From: a virus
Virus record (IMG/VR): IMGVR_UViG_3300044568_004391
Coordinates: 62,001 to 126,000 of that record
Length of the DNA: 64,000 nucleotides
Reading direction: 5' to 3' (one strand)
Within the stretch, counting starts at the first letter, position 1. Each line of letters opens with the position of its first letter. Shown piece after piece: positions 15,844 to 24,742 of the stretch. Made by a program: the position numbers and the translations under genes. Below the pieces are notes generated by a model, which was not told the origin of the DNA, ran no database searches, and saw nothing but the letters and a program-made list of their open reading frames with translations.

Positions 15844-15886
15844 TTTAAAATTTGATTATGATAAAATTTTTAATTAAATTTTTATC

Positions 15887-16204
15887 ATGTCGATCACTCA
15901 AAAATACCTTACAATTAAAACAAGAACTTCTGGTTTCTCTTCACCGGCAGAATCCTATGTTGACAAAAGATTGGATCTAAATGAACTAATATGTCAAAAC
16001 TCATTTTCAACCTTTTATTTCAAATATGTCGGACCAAACACACTGGGTGTTAAGGATGGAGATATACTTGTTTTAGACAAGTCAGAAACACCAAAGGAAG
16101 GTGATTTGGTTGTCCTAACAGATAAGACATATTTTAAAATCCGTGAATACAAAGAACAGGATAATCTTTGGGGTAAAGTAACTTGGATCTTAACCAAAAA
16201 ATGA
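15887..16204 (+). CDS. umuD: UmuD-like protein without catalytic serine
   Basis: 105 residues. The order of elements matches UmuD: the region around the self-cleavage site ([20 protein letters not shown]), then the peptidase fold ([20 protein letters not shown]). Where UmuD has GDSM with the catalytic Ser, this protein reads VGPNTLG; the catalytic Lys position still appears as YFKIREY. It should not be able to cut itself. It could be cut by a host UmuD or act as a regulator of UmuC. The stop overlaps the umuC ATG by 4 nt, as in normal umuDC operons. Confidence 0.82.
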   Translation: MSITQKYLTIKTRTSGFSSPAESYVDKRLDLNELICQNSFSTFYFKYVGPNTLGVKDGDILVLDKSETPKEGDLVVLTDKTYFKIREYKEQDNLWGKVTWILTKK

Positions 16205-17406
16205 TGAAACGAAAGATCGGTATTATTGACTGCAACAATTTCTATGTTTCTTGTGAGAGGGTATTTAATCCAACTTCAATTGGAAAACCAACGGTAGTTC
16301 TATCCAATAATGATGGATGTGTAATTGCTAGATCACAAGAGGCTAAAGCGTTGGGTATAAAGATGGGTGAACCATTCTTTCAGAAAAGAGATTTTATGGA
16401 TCAACACAGGTTCTGTGTATATTCATCCAACTATAATCTATATGGTGATATGTCAGACAGGGTGATGAGTGTTATCAAAGAATATGCAAATGAAGTTGAG
16501 GTGTATTCTATTGATGAGGCATTCGTTGATTTTTCAAATATACCTGACGATGAACTTTTGGATCGTTTACATTTTATCAAAAACGAAGTGAAGAGAAAGG
16601 TGGGGATTCCAGTATCTATTGGTGTTGGACCGAATAAAACTTTGGCTAAGTTGACATCACATATTGCAAAACAAACACCCGGTTACGACGGGGTTTGTTC
16701 TTATTGGGGTTTGAAGAACTTCAGGAACATGATGTATAATGTTGAGGTTGATGAGGTGTGGGGAATTGGAAGAAAGTGGTCCAAGAAATTAAAGACAATC
16801 GGTGTGGAATCCATCGGTCAATTTATGAATATGTCGGATTATGTTGTTAGAAAGATGATGAACATAAATGGACTCAAAACCAAACACGAGTTGTTTGAGA
16901 TGTATTGTCATCCGATCCAGCTAAAGTCCAAGATGAAAAAGAATATTGCATCCACACGATCTTTTGGTGAGGATGTTGATCAGTTTGATCAGATTGCCGA
17001 AGCAATGTATTCCTACATAAAATCGGGAGTAAAGAAACTTCAAGACAACGAAATCATCGCATCACGGGCAACCATCTTTGTAAGTGGGAACAAACACAAA
17101 GATCAAGGACATTACAGATCCAAATTGGTTTTTTTCCAAGAACCAACACAAGATGTAGATATGATTTGGTCACAAGTATATCCTCTTCTCAAGAAGATAT
17201 ATTCAAATTCCAAAAAATATAAAAAGTGTGGAATCATCTTCAACGAATTAACTCCTGAAAATTCAAAACAGATTTCTTTGTTTACCGAACCCATCCAATT
17301 GGTGTCACCACCATCGAATAAGGAAAAGAGATGGGAGATGAAACAAGAATATGTATCACAAAAATATACGACATCTTGGAATGAACTACCTCTTGTCTAT
17401 GTTTAA
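16201..17406 (+). CDS. umuC: DNA polymerase V catalytic subunit (UmuC, Y-family)
   Basis: 401 residues. The Y-family catalytic motifs are intact: [13 protein letters not shown] at the N-terminus (first Asp) and [10 protein letters not shown] (Asp-Glu pair) near residue 100. The little-finger region and the C-terminal UmuC-type domain are present. It performs translesion synthesis. I start it at ATG 16201, overlapping the umuD-like stop; a second ATG follows directly. It may carry out error-prone replication of damaged phage or host DNA. Confidence 0.95.
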   Translation: MMKRKIGIIDCNNFYVSCERVFNPTSIGKPTVVLSNNDGCVIARSQEAKALGIKMGEPFFQKRDFMDQHRFCVYSSNYNLYGDMSDRVMSVIKEYANEVEVYSIDEAFVDFSNIPDDELLDRLHFIKNEVKRKVGIPVSIGVGPNKTLAKLTSHIAKQTPGYDGVCSYWGLKNFRNMMYNVEVDEVWGIGRKWSKKLKTIGVESIGQFMNMSDYVVRKMMNINGLKTKHELFEMYCHPIQLKSKMKKNIASTRSFGEDVDQFDQIAEAMYSYIKSGVKKLQDNEIIASRATIFVSGNKHKDQGHYRSKLVFFQEPTQDVDMIWSQVYPLLKKIYSNSKKYKKCGIIFNELTPENSKQISLFTEPIQLVSPPSNKEKRWEMKQEYVSQKYTTSWNELPLVYV

Positions 17407-17596
17407 AAAAATAATTAGGAGTAAGTATGTCAAACTGATTATGTCGGTATTGGTGATCTCATCCACAATACCTACCGTAATTTCAGATTTCACAAATGAT
17501 GAAAATAACGGGTGGGAACACTATGGGTTGATGCTGATTGGTATTTTCTATATGATCCAAAGTTTGATAGATCTATTTGAAATTTGGTTTGATTAA
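17399..17596 (+). CDS. Small two-pass membrane protein
   Basis: 65 residues from ATG 17399, which overlaps the umuC stop by 8 nt. Two hydrophobic segments: [19 protein letters not shown] and [20 protein letters not shown], with a polar loop ([11 protein letters not shown]) between. No family recognised; could be holin-like, but nothing proves it. Confidence 0.6.
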   Translation: MFKKIIRSKYVKLIMSVLVISSTIPTVISDFTNDENNGWEHYGLMLIGIFYMIQSLIDLFEIWFD

Positions 17597-17607
17597 TAAT
17601 TATAAAT

Positions 17608-18246
17608 ATGTCATATTTAATAGCTAATTTACCCCCGATTCAGTGTTACGTTCGTAAAGAATATCTATATGATTTCGAAAAAGGATTTGGAGAATATGAA
17701 CCTTGTTATTGGGTTTCAGTAAAATCAATAAAAGGTAAAGCTCTTTATTTCGAATCTTACTTGAATGAGTATGGTGCCTTGTACGATAAATTACCCTTAT
17801 CCGCATTTGTTTGGAGAACAGATGTGAGTCAAGATGAACTTTTACCTTTGGATTTTTTGGAAATATGGGATGCGTTTTCTTATAATATTTCTGTAATAAA
17901 AAAAGAATTGTTATTTGGTATGGATGTTAAAGTTTATATGAAGGACAAAAAATTTTATGACGGGTACTATCTTTTTACAATAGATTCTTGTCACTCTAAC
18001 CCTAATGAATTAGATACAACATTATCTGAAACACCCAACGAACACAAGTCATTTAATATTATCAAAATGGACAACGGTCAGTTTGCGGCCCAACCAAATA
18101 ATAGATTATTGTTTTATGATCAATCATTAACACCTAAAGGTTTAAGAATACCTGATTTTAAGGTCTCTACAAAAGAATTTTATTGTGAAGATTCAACAAA
18201 ATGGAGTTTTGGTGATAGTAATGATTTCTTTTATGATGAAAAATAA
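17608..18246 (+). CDS. Hypothetical protein, large-phage type
   Basis: 212 residues, mostly strand-rich and acidic with many aromatic residues. The segment CYWVSVKSIKGKALYFESYL near residue 32 and PKGLRIPDFKVSTKEFYCED near the C-terminus look conserved, and by memory similar proteins occur in large phages. Function unknown. Ends at a strong terminator. Confidence 0.65.
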   Translation: MSYLIANLPPIQCYVRKEYLYDFEKGFGEYEPCYWVSVKSIKGKALYFESYLNEYGALYDKLPLSAFVWRTDVSQDELLPLDFLEIWDAFSYNISVIKKELLFGMDVKVYMKDKKFYDGYYLFTIDSCHSNPNELDTTLSETPNEHKSFNIIKMDNGQFAAQPNNRLLFYDQSLTPKGLRIPDFKVSTKEFYCEDSTKWSFGDSNDFFYDEK

Positions 18247-18252
18247 ATAAAA

Positions 18253-18276
18253 AACCCTCCTCTGAGGGTTTTTTTT
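18253..18276 (+). terminator. Rho-independent terminator
   Basis: AACCCTC / GAGGGTT stem, CTCT loop, T-run; separates plus-strand genes from the convergent LRR array. Confidence 0.85.
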
Positions 18277-18286
18277 ATTAAGTCTT

Positions 18287-18886
18287 TCATAGTCTAACAA
18301 TTAAAGCACCAACATCCACCATACTTTTTATTTCTTCATTTGTTTTTGTTGATAAATAACTGTTCAAATAAAGTCTTGCACCAACAGATTTAAGATTTCC
18401 AAAGGATTCAATTTGTGTTCCTCTTATGTCCAAATAACCACCTACGGATTGAAGATTTCCAAGGGATTTAATTGGTGTTTTATTTAAATCCAAAGATGCT
18501 CCAACAGTCCTGAGATTTCCAAGGGATTCAATTGGAGTTTCTTCCAAATTCAAATCATCACCAACAGATTGAAGATTTCCAAGAGATTCAATTTGTGAGT
18601 TGTATAGGTTCAAATAACCATCAACCGATATAAGATTTTTGAAGGATTTGATTTCTGTTCCATATGCATTAAAATCACCACTAATAGAAACAAGACCTTC
18701 AAGCCAAGTTAAATCACCTTTATATCCACCCAAATCCAAATCATCATCCAACGACCATCTTGTGATGTTATTTTTTTTGATGAAGTTTTTTAGTCCTTCA
18801 ACTCCATCAGGGAAATAGTGAAGACCAGGTATTACAAATATCTCTTCGGTTTCCTCTTTTAATATTTTTTTGATTAGGTCTTTCAT
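18287..18886 (-). CDS. Leucine-rich-repeat protein, 5-unit paralogue
   Basis: 199 residues. Tag MKDLIKKILKEETEE, conserved domain (HYFPDGVEGLKNFIKKNNIT, then RWSLDDDLDLGGY), then five 20-residue units (for example NLQSVGGYLDIRGTQIES) plus a diverged terminal unit (LYLNSYLSTKTNEEI). Last of three tandem genes read on the minus strand; its ATG shares one base with the stop of the upstream gene (TAATG). The protein may bind other proteins; the tag suggests capsid packaging (inference). Confidence 0.85.
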   Translation of the reverse strand: MKDLIKKILKEETEEIFVIPGLHYFPDGVEGLKNFIKKNNITRWSLDDDLDLGGYKGDLTWLEGLVSISGDFNAYGTEIKSFKNLISVDGYLNLYNSQIESLGNLQSVGDDLNLEETPIESLGNLRTVGASLDLNKTPIKSLGNLQSVGGYLDIRGTQIESFGNLKSVGARLYLNSYLSTKTNEEIKSMVDVGALIVRL

Positions 18887-19545
18887 TATCTAATAATTCT
18901 ACCACCAACATTTATCATACCTCTAATTTCTTCATCTGTATAATTCTTCAAAACGTATTTGTTTAACCACAAATTAGTACCAACATATTGAAGTTTTGGA
19001 AGGGATTCAATTTGTGTTCCTCTTATATCTAAATAATCACCAACCGACTGAAGATTTGGAAGGTCTTTAATTGGTGTTCCCTCCAAATCCAAACTACCAC
19101 CAACCGATTGAAGGTTTCCAAGGTCTTTAATTTGTGTTTTTCTTAAATCCAACCCACCACCAACCGATTGAAGATTTGGAAGGGATTCAATTTCTGTTCC
19201 TCTTAAATGTAAAAAACTACCAACCGATTGAAGATTTGGAAGGGATTTAATTTGTGTGCTTCTTATATCTAAATAACCACCAACAGATTGAAGATTTCCA
19301 AGAAATTTAATTTCTGTCCTTTCCAAATCCAAAAAACCCGTGATCGAAACAAGTCCTTCAATCCAAGTTAAATCATCTCCATATTCACGGAAATCCACAT
19401 CATCATCCAACGACCATCTTTTGATGTTCTTTTTTTGAATGAAGTTTTTTAATCCGTAAATTTCATCAGGAAAAAAACTAAGACTAGGTATTACAAATAC
19501 CTCTTCGGTTTCTTCTTTTAATATTTTTTTGATTAAGTCTTTCAT
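18886..19545 (-). CDS. Leucine-rich-repeat protein, 6-unit paralogue
   Basis: 219 residues, same layout as its neighbours: tag with LKE, conserved domain (FFPDEIYGLKNFIQKKNIK), six 20-residue units and terminal unit (LWLNKYVLKNYTDEEI). Its start overlaps the upstream paralogue stop by ATGA. Nucleotide identity between units is high, so unit gain and loss by slippage or recombination is likely. Confidence 0.85.
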   Translation of the reverse strand: MKDLIKKILKEETEEVFVIPSLSFFPDEIYGLKNFIQKKNIKRWSLDDDVDFREYGDDLTWIEGLVSITGFLDLERTEIKFLGNLQSVGGYLDIRSTQIKSLPNLQSVGSFLHLRGTEIESLPNLQSVGGGLDLRKTQIKDLGNLQSVGGSLDLEGTPIKDLPNLQSVGDYLDIRGTQIESLPKLQYVGTNLWLNKYVLKNYTDEEIRGMINVGGRIIR

Positions 19546-20264
19546 GGTCTTAAAATTCCACCACCAACATTTATTATATTTCTAATTTCTTCATTTGTAT
19601 ATTTTTCTGAAAGGAATTTGTTTAAAAATAAATCATATTTAACCGATTGAAGATTTTCAAAGGATTCAATTTGTGTTCTTCTTATATCTAAAGAACCACC
19701 AACAGATTGGAGTTTTGGAAGGGATTTAATTTTTGTTCCTCCTATAAACAAATTACCACCAACCGATTGAAGGTTTCCAAGGGATTTAACTTGTGTTCCA
19801 GTTAAATCCAAATGTTTACCAACATATTTAAGATTTGGAAGGGATTCTATTTGTGTTCCTCTTGTATCTAAAGACCTACCAACCGATTGAAGATTATCAA
19901 GGGATTTAATTTGTGTGCTTCTTATATCTAAATAACCACCAACCGATTGGAGATTTGGAAGGGATTTAATTTGTGTGCTTTTTATATCTAAATAACCACC
20001 AACCGATTGAAGATTATCAAGGGATTTAATTTTTTTTCCTTCCAAATCCAAATAACCACTAATGGAAACAAGACCTTCAAGCCAAGTTAAATCATCTCCA
20101 TATTCACGGAAATCCAAATCATCATCCAACGACCATCTTTTGATGTTCTTTTTTTGAATGAAGTTTTTTAATCCGTCAATTTCATCAGGAAAAAAACTAA
20201 GACCAGGTATTACAAATATCTCTTCGGTTTCTTCTTTTAATATTTTTTTGATTAAGTCTTTCAT
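19542..20264 (-). CDS. Leucine-rich-repeat protein, 7-unit paralogue
   Basis: 240 residues, first gene of the minus-strand array. Tag with LKE, conserved domain (SFFPDEIDGLKNFIQKKN), seven 20-residue units and a terminal unit (LFLNKFLSEKYTNEEI). The unit consensus, NLxSVGGxLDIxxTxIxSL, has the spacing of short 20-residue bacterial LRRs. A TATTTAT motif lies 8 nt before the ATG and probably drives all three genes. Confidence 0.85.
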   Translation of the reverse strand: MKDLIKKILKEETEEIFVIPGLSFFPDEIDGLKNFIQKKNIKRWSLDDDLDFREYGDDLTWLEGLVSISGYLDLEGKKIKSLDNLQSVGGYLDIKSTQIKSLPNLQSVGGYLDIRSTQIKSLDNLQSVGRSLDTRGTQIESLPNLKYVGKHLDLTGTQVKSLGNLQSVGGNLFIGGTKIKSLPKLQSVGGSLDIRRTQIESFENLQSVKYDLFLNKFLSEKYTNEEIRNIINVGGGILRP

Positions 20265-20272
20265 ATAATGTT

Positions 20273-20279
20273 ATAAATA
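20273..20279 (-). promoter_or_regulatory. TATTTAT motif of the LRR array
   Basis: TATTTAT on the minus strand, 8 nt before the ATG of the first LRR gene. Confidence 0.45.
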
Positions 20280-20295
20280 CTTCAAAATTGTTTTG

Positions 20296-20302
20296 TATTT
20301 AT
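20296..20302 (+). promoter_or_regulatory. TATTTAT motif before lipoprotein gene
   Basis: TATTTAT ending 19 nt before the ATG at 20322; divergent from the LRR array motif. Confidence 0.45.
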
Positions 20303-20321
20303 GTAATAAATTGAATTTATC

Positions 20322-20978
20322 ATGAAAACATTATTTATCTTGCCACTTTTATTAATTTTATCTTCTTGCCAAGAGAAGTCGGATATTGAAATTATAAAAG
20401 AAGTTGAACCAACATTAACGGAAGAAACAATAAAGAAAACAATTGGTTCTCAATCAGAGCAATATGGATCCGAAGATCTTTTGGATTTCCTTTCTGTTTA
20501 TGGAGAAAATGTAACGGACATCACACCAGCATTTATGAACTATTATCAAGATATTTCATCATCACAATCGAACTCTCTATATGACAACTTAACCGAACCC
20601 AACGGTAATTACAGTTACAGATGGTTCATCAACGAAAAACTTGTTTCAACAGATTATAATCTTGTATTAAATTCTTTGGTCAATGTCCTTCCTTGTGAAG
20701 GTGTTATGAGAGTTAAATTGGAAGTTACGGACAACAGGTTTAAAAGTGTATATGTAAGAGAAGAATATGGTTTTTTGGAATTTGTGGATAAAGATGATTT
20801 TACTGAATGGTGTGAATGTGGAGGTTGTCCTGACTATTGGGATGTCTTCTACGAATTTTACCCACCAAGAGATCCTTATTTTTATCAAACCAAACCTGCG
20901 AGATGGGATTTTGACAAAAACAACTTCATCAACTCCGAAGATTTGTTAATTTTCTTAAGTAAATACGGAGAACAATAA
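20322..20978 (+). CDS. Lipoprotein with dockerin-like motif
   Basis: 218 residues. Signal peptide with lipobox (LLLILSSC) predicts a lipid-anchored envelope protein. The middle (NYSYRWFINEKLVSTDYNLV) resembles a PKD/Ig-like fold. The last residues DFDKNNFINSEDLLIFLSKY form a calcium-binding dockerin-like loop that closely matches the loops of the M43 proteases at 12098 and 21509. A partial related copy (SEDLLDFLSVYG) lies near residue 48. It may bind the same partner as these proteases. Confidence 0.75.
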   Translation: MKTLFILPLLLILSSCQEKSDIEIIKEVEPTLTEETIKKTIGSQSEQYGSEDLLDFLSVYGENVTDITPAFMNYYQDISSSQSNSLYDNLTEPNGNYSYRWFINEKLVSTDYNLVLNSLVNVLPCEGVMRVKLEVTDNRFKSVYVREEYGFLEFVDKDDFTEWCECGGCPDYWDVFYEFYPPRDPYFYQTKPARWDFDKNNFINSEDLLIFLSKYGEQ

Positions 20979-21024
20979 ACAAGCGGCGGGCGGGGAAAAA
21001 CACCGAAAGGTCAGAAAAAAATTT

Positions 21025-21486
21025 CTAGATCATACCCAAAGAAGTTTCTTTGGACTTCTTTCTAAGTTTCTTCAAGGTAGAGTAAAAAGGGTGGGATCTA
21101 TTTCCTCTGATGTTCAAAGGTAAGTTAAGTTCTTTGATCAATTTAGACTCTCTGTCTTCATAATCTTCACAAACTTCATATCTGACCTTCATCTCTTTCC
21201 TTAAGAACTCATCTACGATCTCTTTGGAAGAAACCATATTTCCCACCAAAAGGGCAGAGAGAGTTTGACGTAACGTAGACACAAATCCTGATCTAATGGA
21301 TGAATGGGAATGAGAGTCATTCAGGTGCCAATTCAGTCGTTCATTTATATTTTTGGCAAGACCGATATATACCAAGAACATATCATCTTCTTTCAAACAC
21401 TCGGACACATCAATCCCCAACTTCTCGGCACCATTTTTACTTACATACCAATAATAAACGCCGCTCAAAGAGGGGAAGTTCTCCAT
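21025..21486 (-). CDS. GIY-YIG domain nuclease
   Basis: 153 residues. The GIY and YIG elements read GVYYWYVSKNG and FLVYIGLAKNINERLNWHL, followed by a Glu-containing EREYESKL-like stretch (YEDRESKLIKELNLPLNIRG), as in stand-alone GIY-YIG proteins. Such proteins nick or cut DNA; they include homing nucleases and repair enzymes. It lies downstream of the M43 protease on the same strand with a 22-nt gap. No intron or split gene is seen nearby, so a homing role is unproven. Confidence 0.8.
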   Translation of the reverse strand: MENFPSLSGVYYWYVSKNGAEKLGIDVSECLKEDDMFLVYIGLAKNINERLNWHLNDSHSHSSIRSGFVSTLRQTLSALLVGNMVSSKEIVDEFLRKEMKVRYEVCEDYEDRESKLIKELNLPLNIRGNRSHPFYSTLKKLRKKSKETSLGMI

Positions 21487-21508
21487 ATCACAATAATACG
21501 ACTTTTTT

Positions 21509-22630
21509 TTATTTTACACAAGTTTGTCCTATACCTGTTAAGAAAATTAAAAAGTCCTGTGAACTAACAAATCCATCGGCATCGAGATCACACTTATAAC
21601 ATTGACCACTTTCTGTGGTGGTTCCGTGACAACTCAAATAGATAAGAAAATCTTGTGAGGTGACTAAACCATCATTATCCAAATCCAATAAACAATTTAA
21701 AGAAAGAGTTTTGAATACATCTTTCCTGTTTTGGTTTACATAACTATGCATTCTGTTGATCTGACCATTGGTAAAACTGCGCCGACAATTATTGGCAAGG
21801 TAATCCATATGATTATCTTGGACATAACCAAACCAGGGATCAGATTCCAAAATGATCACATTACAACCTGGCGTGCAGTCGGGGACAAAGTTAGATCTTT
21901 GAAATGGTGGGGTGTCACAAACAAGATCTCCTGTCGTTCCGCAATCCAATCCATAATTTTCACAAGAGAACGCACCATTAAAGGTATGAAACAAACCAAG
22001 ATAATGACCGACCTCATGGACAAGAGTTGCGTTTCTGTGATATGAAGATGGGTTCAAAGAGAAGGTGGAAGTTCTAATCCAGATCCCGTCAGGTGGTTTG
22101 GGTGCGGGATTGATGATGGTTGCTCCGAAGGGTGGGATAAACGAAAAACCAAGAGAATTATATACTTTGGGTTGAATAAAGATATTGAGAGTTGTGTTGG
22201 GATTTACACTCATGGTATTACCAATTTCAAATAGTTTTGAAGAACCTGGCGGATACATAGCGGGAAGTTTGCTACTATTCATAGGTTCGGTCATATATTC
22301 TTGATACCAAGAGAAATCTTTCAGAGGTTTCCGATTGATTGAAACAAGAACAAATCTAAATTTTGCTTTATTGAATTTAATATTCAAATCATTTAGAGCA
22401 ACCAACAAGGTGGAGTCAGAAACATTCAACAACTGATCGTCATAGAGGACATGGAAGACGATGGGGATTTCTTTGTATGTAATCGGATCGGAGGATTTAT
22501 TGGATAGTCTAGCAGATTTACGAGACAAAGAAGAGAAATCTTTTTTGGAGGTTTGAGTTCCACATTCTTCTTGAGAGAAAGATCCAAATGATATAAAAGA
22601 CAAAAGTATTAATAAGATATAGTTTTTCAT
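21509..22630 (-). CDS. Secreted M43 metalloprotease with two dockerin-like repeats
   Basis: 373 residues. Signal peptide (YILLILLSFISFGSFS), then an M43 domain with HEVGHYLGLFH and Met-turn NHMDYLANNC. The C-terminus has two loops, DLDNDGLVTSQDFLIYLS and DLDADGFVSSQDFLIFLT, typical of dockerin/EF-hand calcium sites. No T9SS sorting domain is visible after them. The dockerin-like repeats link it to the 12098 protease and the 20322 lipoprotein. Confidence 0.9.
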   Translation of the reverse strand: MKNYILLILLSFISFGSFSQEECGTQTSKKDFSSLSRKSARLSNKSSDPITYKEIPIVFHVLYDDQLLNVSDSTLLVALNDLNIKFNKAKFRFVLVSINRKPLKDFSWYQEYMTEPMNSSKLPAMYPPGSSKLFEIGNTMSVNPNTTLNIFIQPKVYNSLGFSFIPPFGATIINPAPKPPDGIWIRTSTFSLNPSSYHRNATLVHEVGHYLGLFHTFNGAFSCENYGLDCGTTGDLVCDTPPFQRSNFVPDCTPGCNVIILESDPWFGYVQDNHMDYLANNCRRSFTNGQINRMHSYVNQNRKDVFKTLSLNCLLDLDNDGLVTSQDFLIYLSCHGTTTESGQCYKCDLDADGFVSSQDFLIFLTGIGQTCVK

Positions 22631-22699
22631 ATTTTCATTCTTTATTTTTCAAAAGATAATCTATGGAAGATATATGTAAATTTTATTATTTTTAAACTT

Positions 22700-23050
22700 A
22701 TGAAAGTAATAATTGCAGGAGGTAGAAACTTCCGTGACTATGACAAATTAAAAGAGTCGTGTGATAATATATTGGTTAATCAAAAAGAGGTGGAGATTGT
22801 TTCAGGAACGGCGGCGGGGGCGGACACTCTCGGAGAGAGATATGCACAAGAGAAGGGTTACGAAGTAAAAAAATTTCCAGCTCAATGGGATCTATATGGA
22901 AAGAGTGCAGGATATAAAAGAAATCAACAGATGGCAGAATATGCGGATGGATTAATTGCGTTTTGGGATGGTAAGAGTAGGGGGACAAAACATATGATAG
23001 ATATTGCAAATAAGATGGGATTAAAAGTTAGGGTCGTAAGATATTTATAA
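22700..23050 (+). CDS. SLOG-superfamily protein (YspA/DUF2493-like)
   Basis: 116 residues. Starts KVIIAGGRNFRDYD and contains VSGTAAGADTLGERYA and KRNQQMAEYADGLIAFWDG, the signature of the small SLOG family that binds nucleotide-derived ligands. Often found in phages and defence-associated loci; ligand unknown. Stands alone on the plus strand, divergent from the M43 gene. Confidence 0.85.
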   Translation: MKVIIAGGRNFRDYDKLKESCDNILVNQKEVEIVSGTAAGADTLGERYAQEKGYEVKKFPAQWDLYGKSAGYKRNQQMAEYADGLIAFWDGKSRGTKHMIDIANKMGLKVRVVRYL

Positions 23051-23069
23051 ACATAAAATTTAAAAAAAA

Positions 23070-23711
23070 ATGAAAAATTTATTATTAACTATTTTGTCGG
23101 TATTTGTTTTGGTGGGATGTGGTCATAATTCTGAACCTGAAGATCAAGAAGTTTTGGTTCTTCACAAAGGTTTATATTCTTTTTGTGGTGCTTCGGGTGC
23201 TGAACCTACGGGTAAAAAAATAATTATTCAAGGTGTAGAGTTTGATGAAGGATGTGCAATTTGTCCTGTGATGGATGGATCATCAATTTCCAATTTAGCA
23301 ATGGAAGGTTCAGGTGGAACATGGGGAGATTTTAATGTGAGAGAAAATCAGCAAACTCCTGATGGTACAAATAAAACAACATGGTCATTCTTTTGGTTTT
23401 TCGGATCCAACGATACTGTTCCACAATTCAACCCCGAAACCAAAGAATGGGAATGGTTGGCACCTGTTAATCGTTCATTTGTCGTAAACACAGATGCGGA
23501 TAGTACGAGTATGAGTAATATGTTCGCAATGCCATGTGAGATTATCGATACTCTCGATAATGGAATTATTTTATCTAAGTGTTATGGTCCATTGAATGAA
23601 GCGGCAGTTCCATTACGTAAACCTATAAAAGTAAAAAGTGGTATGACATCTGTTACTGCAGCTAAGAAAGGTTTTCCTTATCCTGTAGGTACACCAATAC
23701 CTGTAAAATAA
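23070..23711 (+). CDS. Lipoprotein, unknown function
   Basis: 213 residues. Signal peptide and lipobox (VFVLVGC) predict lipidation at the Cys near residue 16. The body has CGASGAEPTG, CAICPVMDGSSISNLAM and paired Cys but no family that I recognise. A terminator follows. Envelope location is likely. Confidence 0.7.
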   Translation: MKNLLLTILSVFVLVGCGHNSEPEDQEVLVLHKGLYSFCGASGAEPTGKKIIIQGVEFDEGCAICPVMDGSSISNLAMEGSGGTWGDFNVRENQQTPDGTNKTTWSFFWFFGSNDTVPQFNPETKEWEWLAPVNRSFVVNTDADSTSMSNMFAMPCEIIDTLDNGIILSKCYGPLNEAAVPLRKPIKVKSGMTSVTAAKKGFPYPVGTPIPVK

Positions 23712-23731
23712 ATTAGGATAGATTTATTCAA

Positions 23732-23759
23732 AACCTCTCCATTACGGAGGGGTTTTTTT
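23732..23759 (+). terminator. Rho-independent terminator
   Basis: AACCTCTCC / GGAGGGGTT stem (one G-T pair), loop ATTAC, T-run. Confidence 0.85.
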
Positions 23760-23769
23760 CTCACACGAA

Positions 23770-23776
23770 TATTTAT
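23770..23776 (+). promoter_or_regulatory. TATTTAT motif
   Basis: TATTTAT directly after the terminator, 32 nt before the ATG at 23809; farther from the start than at most sites. Confidence 0.4.
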
Positions 23777-23808
23777 TAATATTGGATTACAAATACCAAA
23801 TTTATAAG

Positions 23809-24741
23809 ATGCCAACACAAGATCAAATTAACAAAGTAAAATCAAATTTAAGAAACCTTATGGACTTAAATTCTGACATTCTTGTGAATGGTAATCTCAA
23901 AATAGAAAACGCATTTGCTCTTTTATCCATCCAAGACAATAAAGATTTAGGAGTCCAAATCGGAATCAATATTTTAGATGGATCATTTTGGGCAGCATCC
24001 GACGGGGTTACTCAAATCGCCGCCAATTTTTGTTGTGGAGTTGTTTCAAGATATTCAACCAATACGCCACCGAGTCTTTTAAGTGCGACAAGCCGTCTTA
24101 TAGAAAGATTCCAAAATACCTCCAATCAATTTCAGTTAGATTTACAAACATTCTATGATGATCCAACCACATATTGGGACACAGTTTATGAAGGACAAGT
24201 CAACACCGCATTCGGAACTTACACAGTCTCGGGAAAACTATCTGATTTATCAACGGTAGATGTACCAGCCAAAACTGATACAGGTTATACTGACATTATG
24301 CTTCAAGCGGTTTTTGGTCTTGATCAACAAGTATGGAATACACTTTTACCTAATTTTGAAATTACAGCATGGTATCCAAGTAATCAATGTGATGATAGGA
24401 TTTCTGAGTGTAACGAAAATTCCTTTATTTCCAATGCAAGTGAATGGTATATTGAAAACCCGGCATATTGGCAATACTGGCAATGGTATCAGGATATTGG
24501 AATCTTCGGAGGAAAAAAAGATCACGGGGTATGGTACATTACAAACTATAGTATAGGAACAGGATGGTCGATTGGATCATACGGTAATTTAAGTGACGAC
24601 GCTTGTAACTATTTATTTAATGATCTATATAACGGAGTTCCCAATCCAAACGCACCATTCGGAGGAGGATTATTCCCAAGAGAGTTTGTATTTAATAATA
24701 TGCCGAACATTAAAAAAACTTCACATACATTTAGTCATTAA
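23809..24741 (+). CDS. Hypothetical protein, possibly virion-associated
   Basis: 310 residues from ATG 23809. Soluble, with a helical N-terminus (DQINKVKSNLRNLMDLNSDI) and a Trp/Tyr-rich middle (YIENPAYWQYWQWYQDIGIF). No signal peptide, no known domain. It heads a short operon: the next gene starts one base after its stop and carries a capsid-type tag. Upstream TATTTAT motif. A structural or packaged role is possible but only by context. Confidence 0.6.
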   Translation: MPTQDQINKVKSNLRNLMDLNSDILVNGNLKIENAFALLSIQDNKDLGVQIGINILDGSFWAASDGVTQIAANFCCGVVSRYSTNTPPSLLSATSRLIERFQNTSNQFQLDLQTFYDDPTTYWDTVYEGQVNTAFGTYTVSGKLSDLSTVDVPAKTDTGYTDIMLQAVFGLDQQVWNTLLPNFEITAWYPSNQCDDRISECNENSFISNASEWYIENPAYWQYWQWYQDIGIFGGKKDHGVWYITNYSIGTGWSIGSYGNLSDDACNYLFNDLYNGVPNPNAPFGGGLFPREFVFNNMPNIKKTSHTFSH

Positions 24742-24742
24742 A

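Noticed and set aside
18287-20264. Diversity-generating retroelement acting on the LRR array
   Set aside because: No reverse transcriptase or template repeat in the window, and differences are whole units rather than scattered adenine changes.
21025-21486. GIY-YIG gene as a homing endonuclease of an intron
   Set aside because: No intron, intein or split gene is seen beside it; it looks like a stand-alone nuclease.
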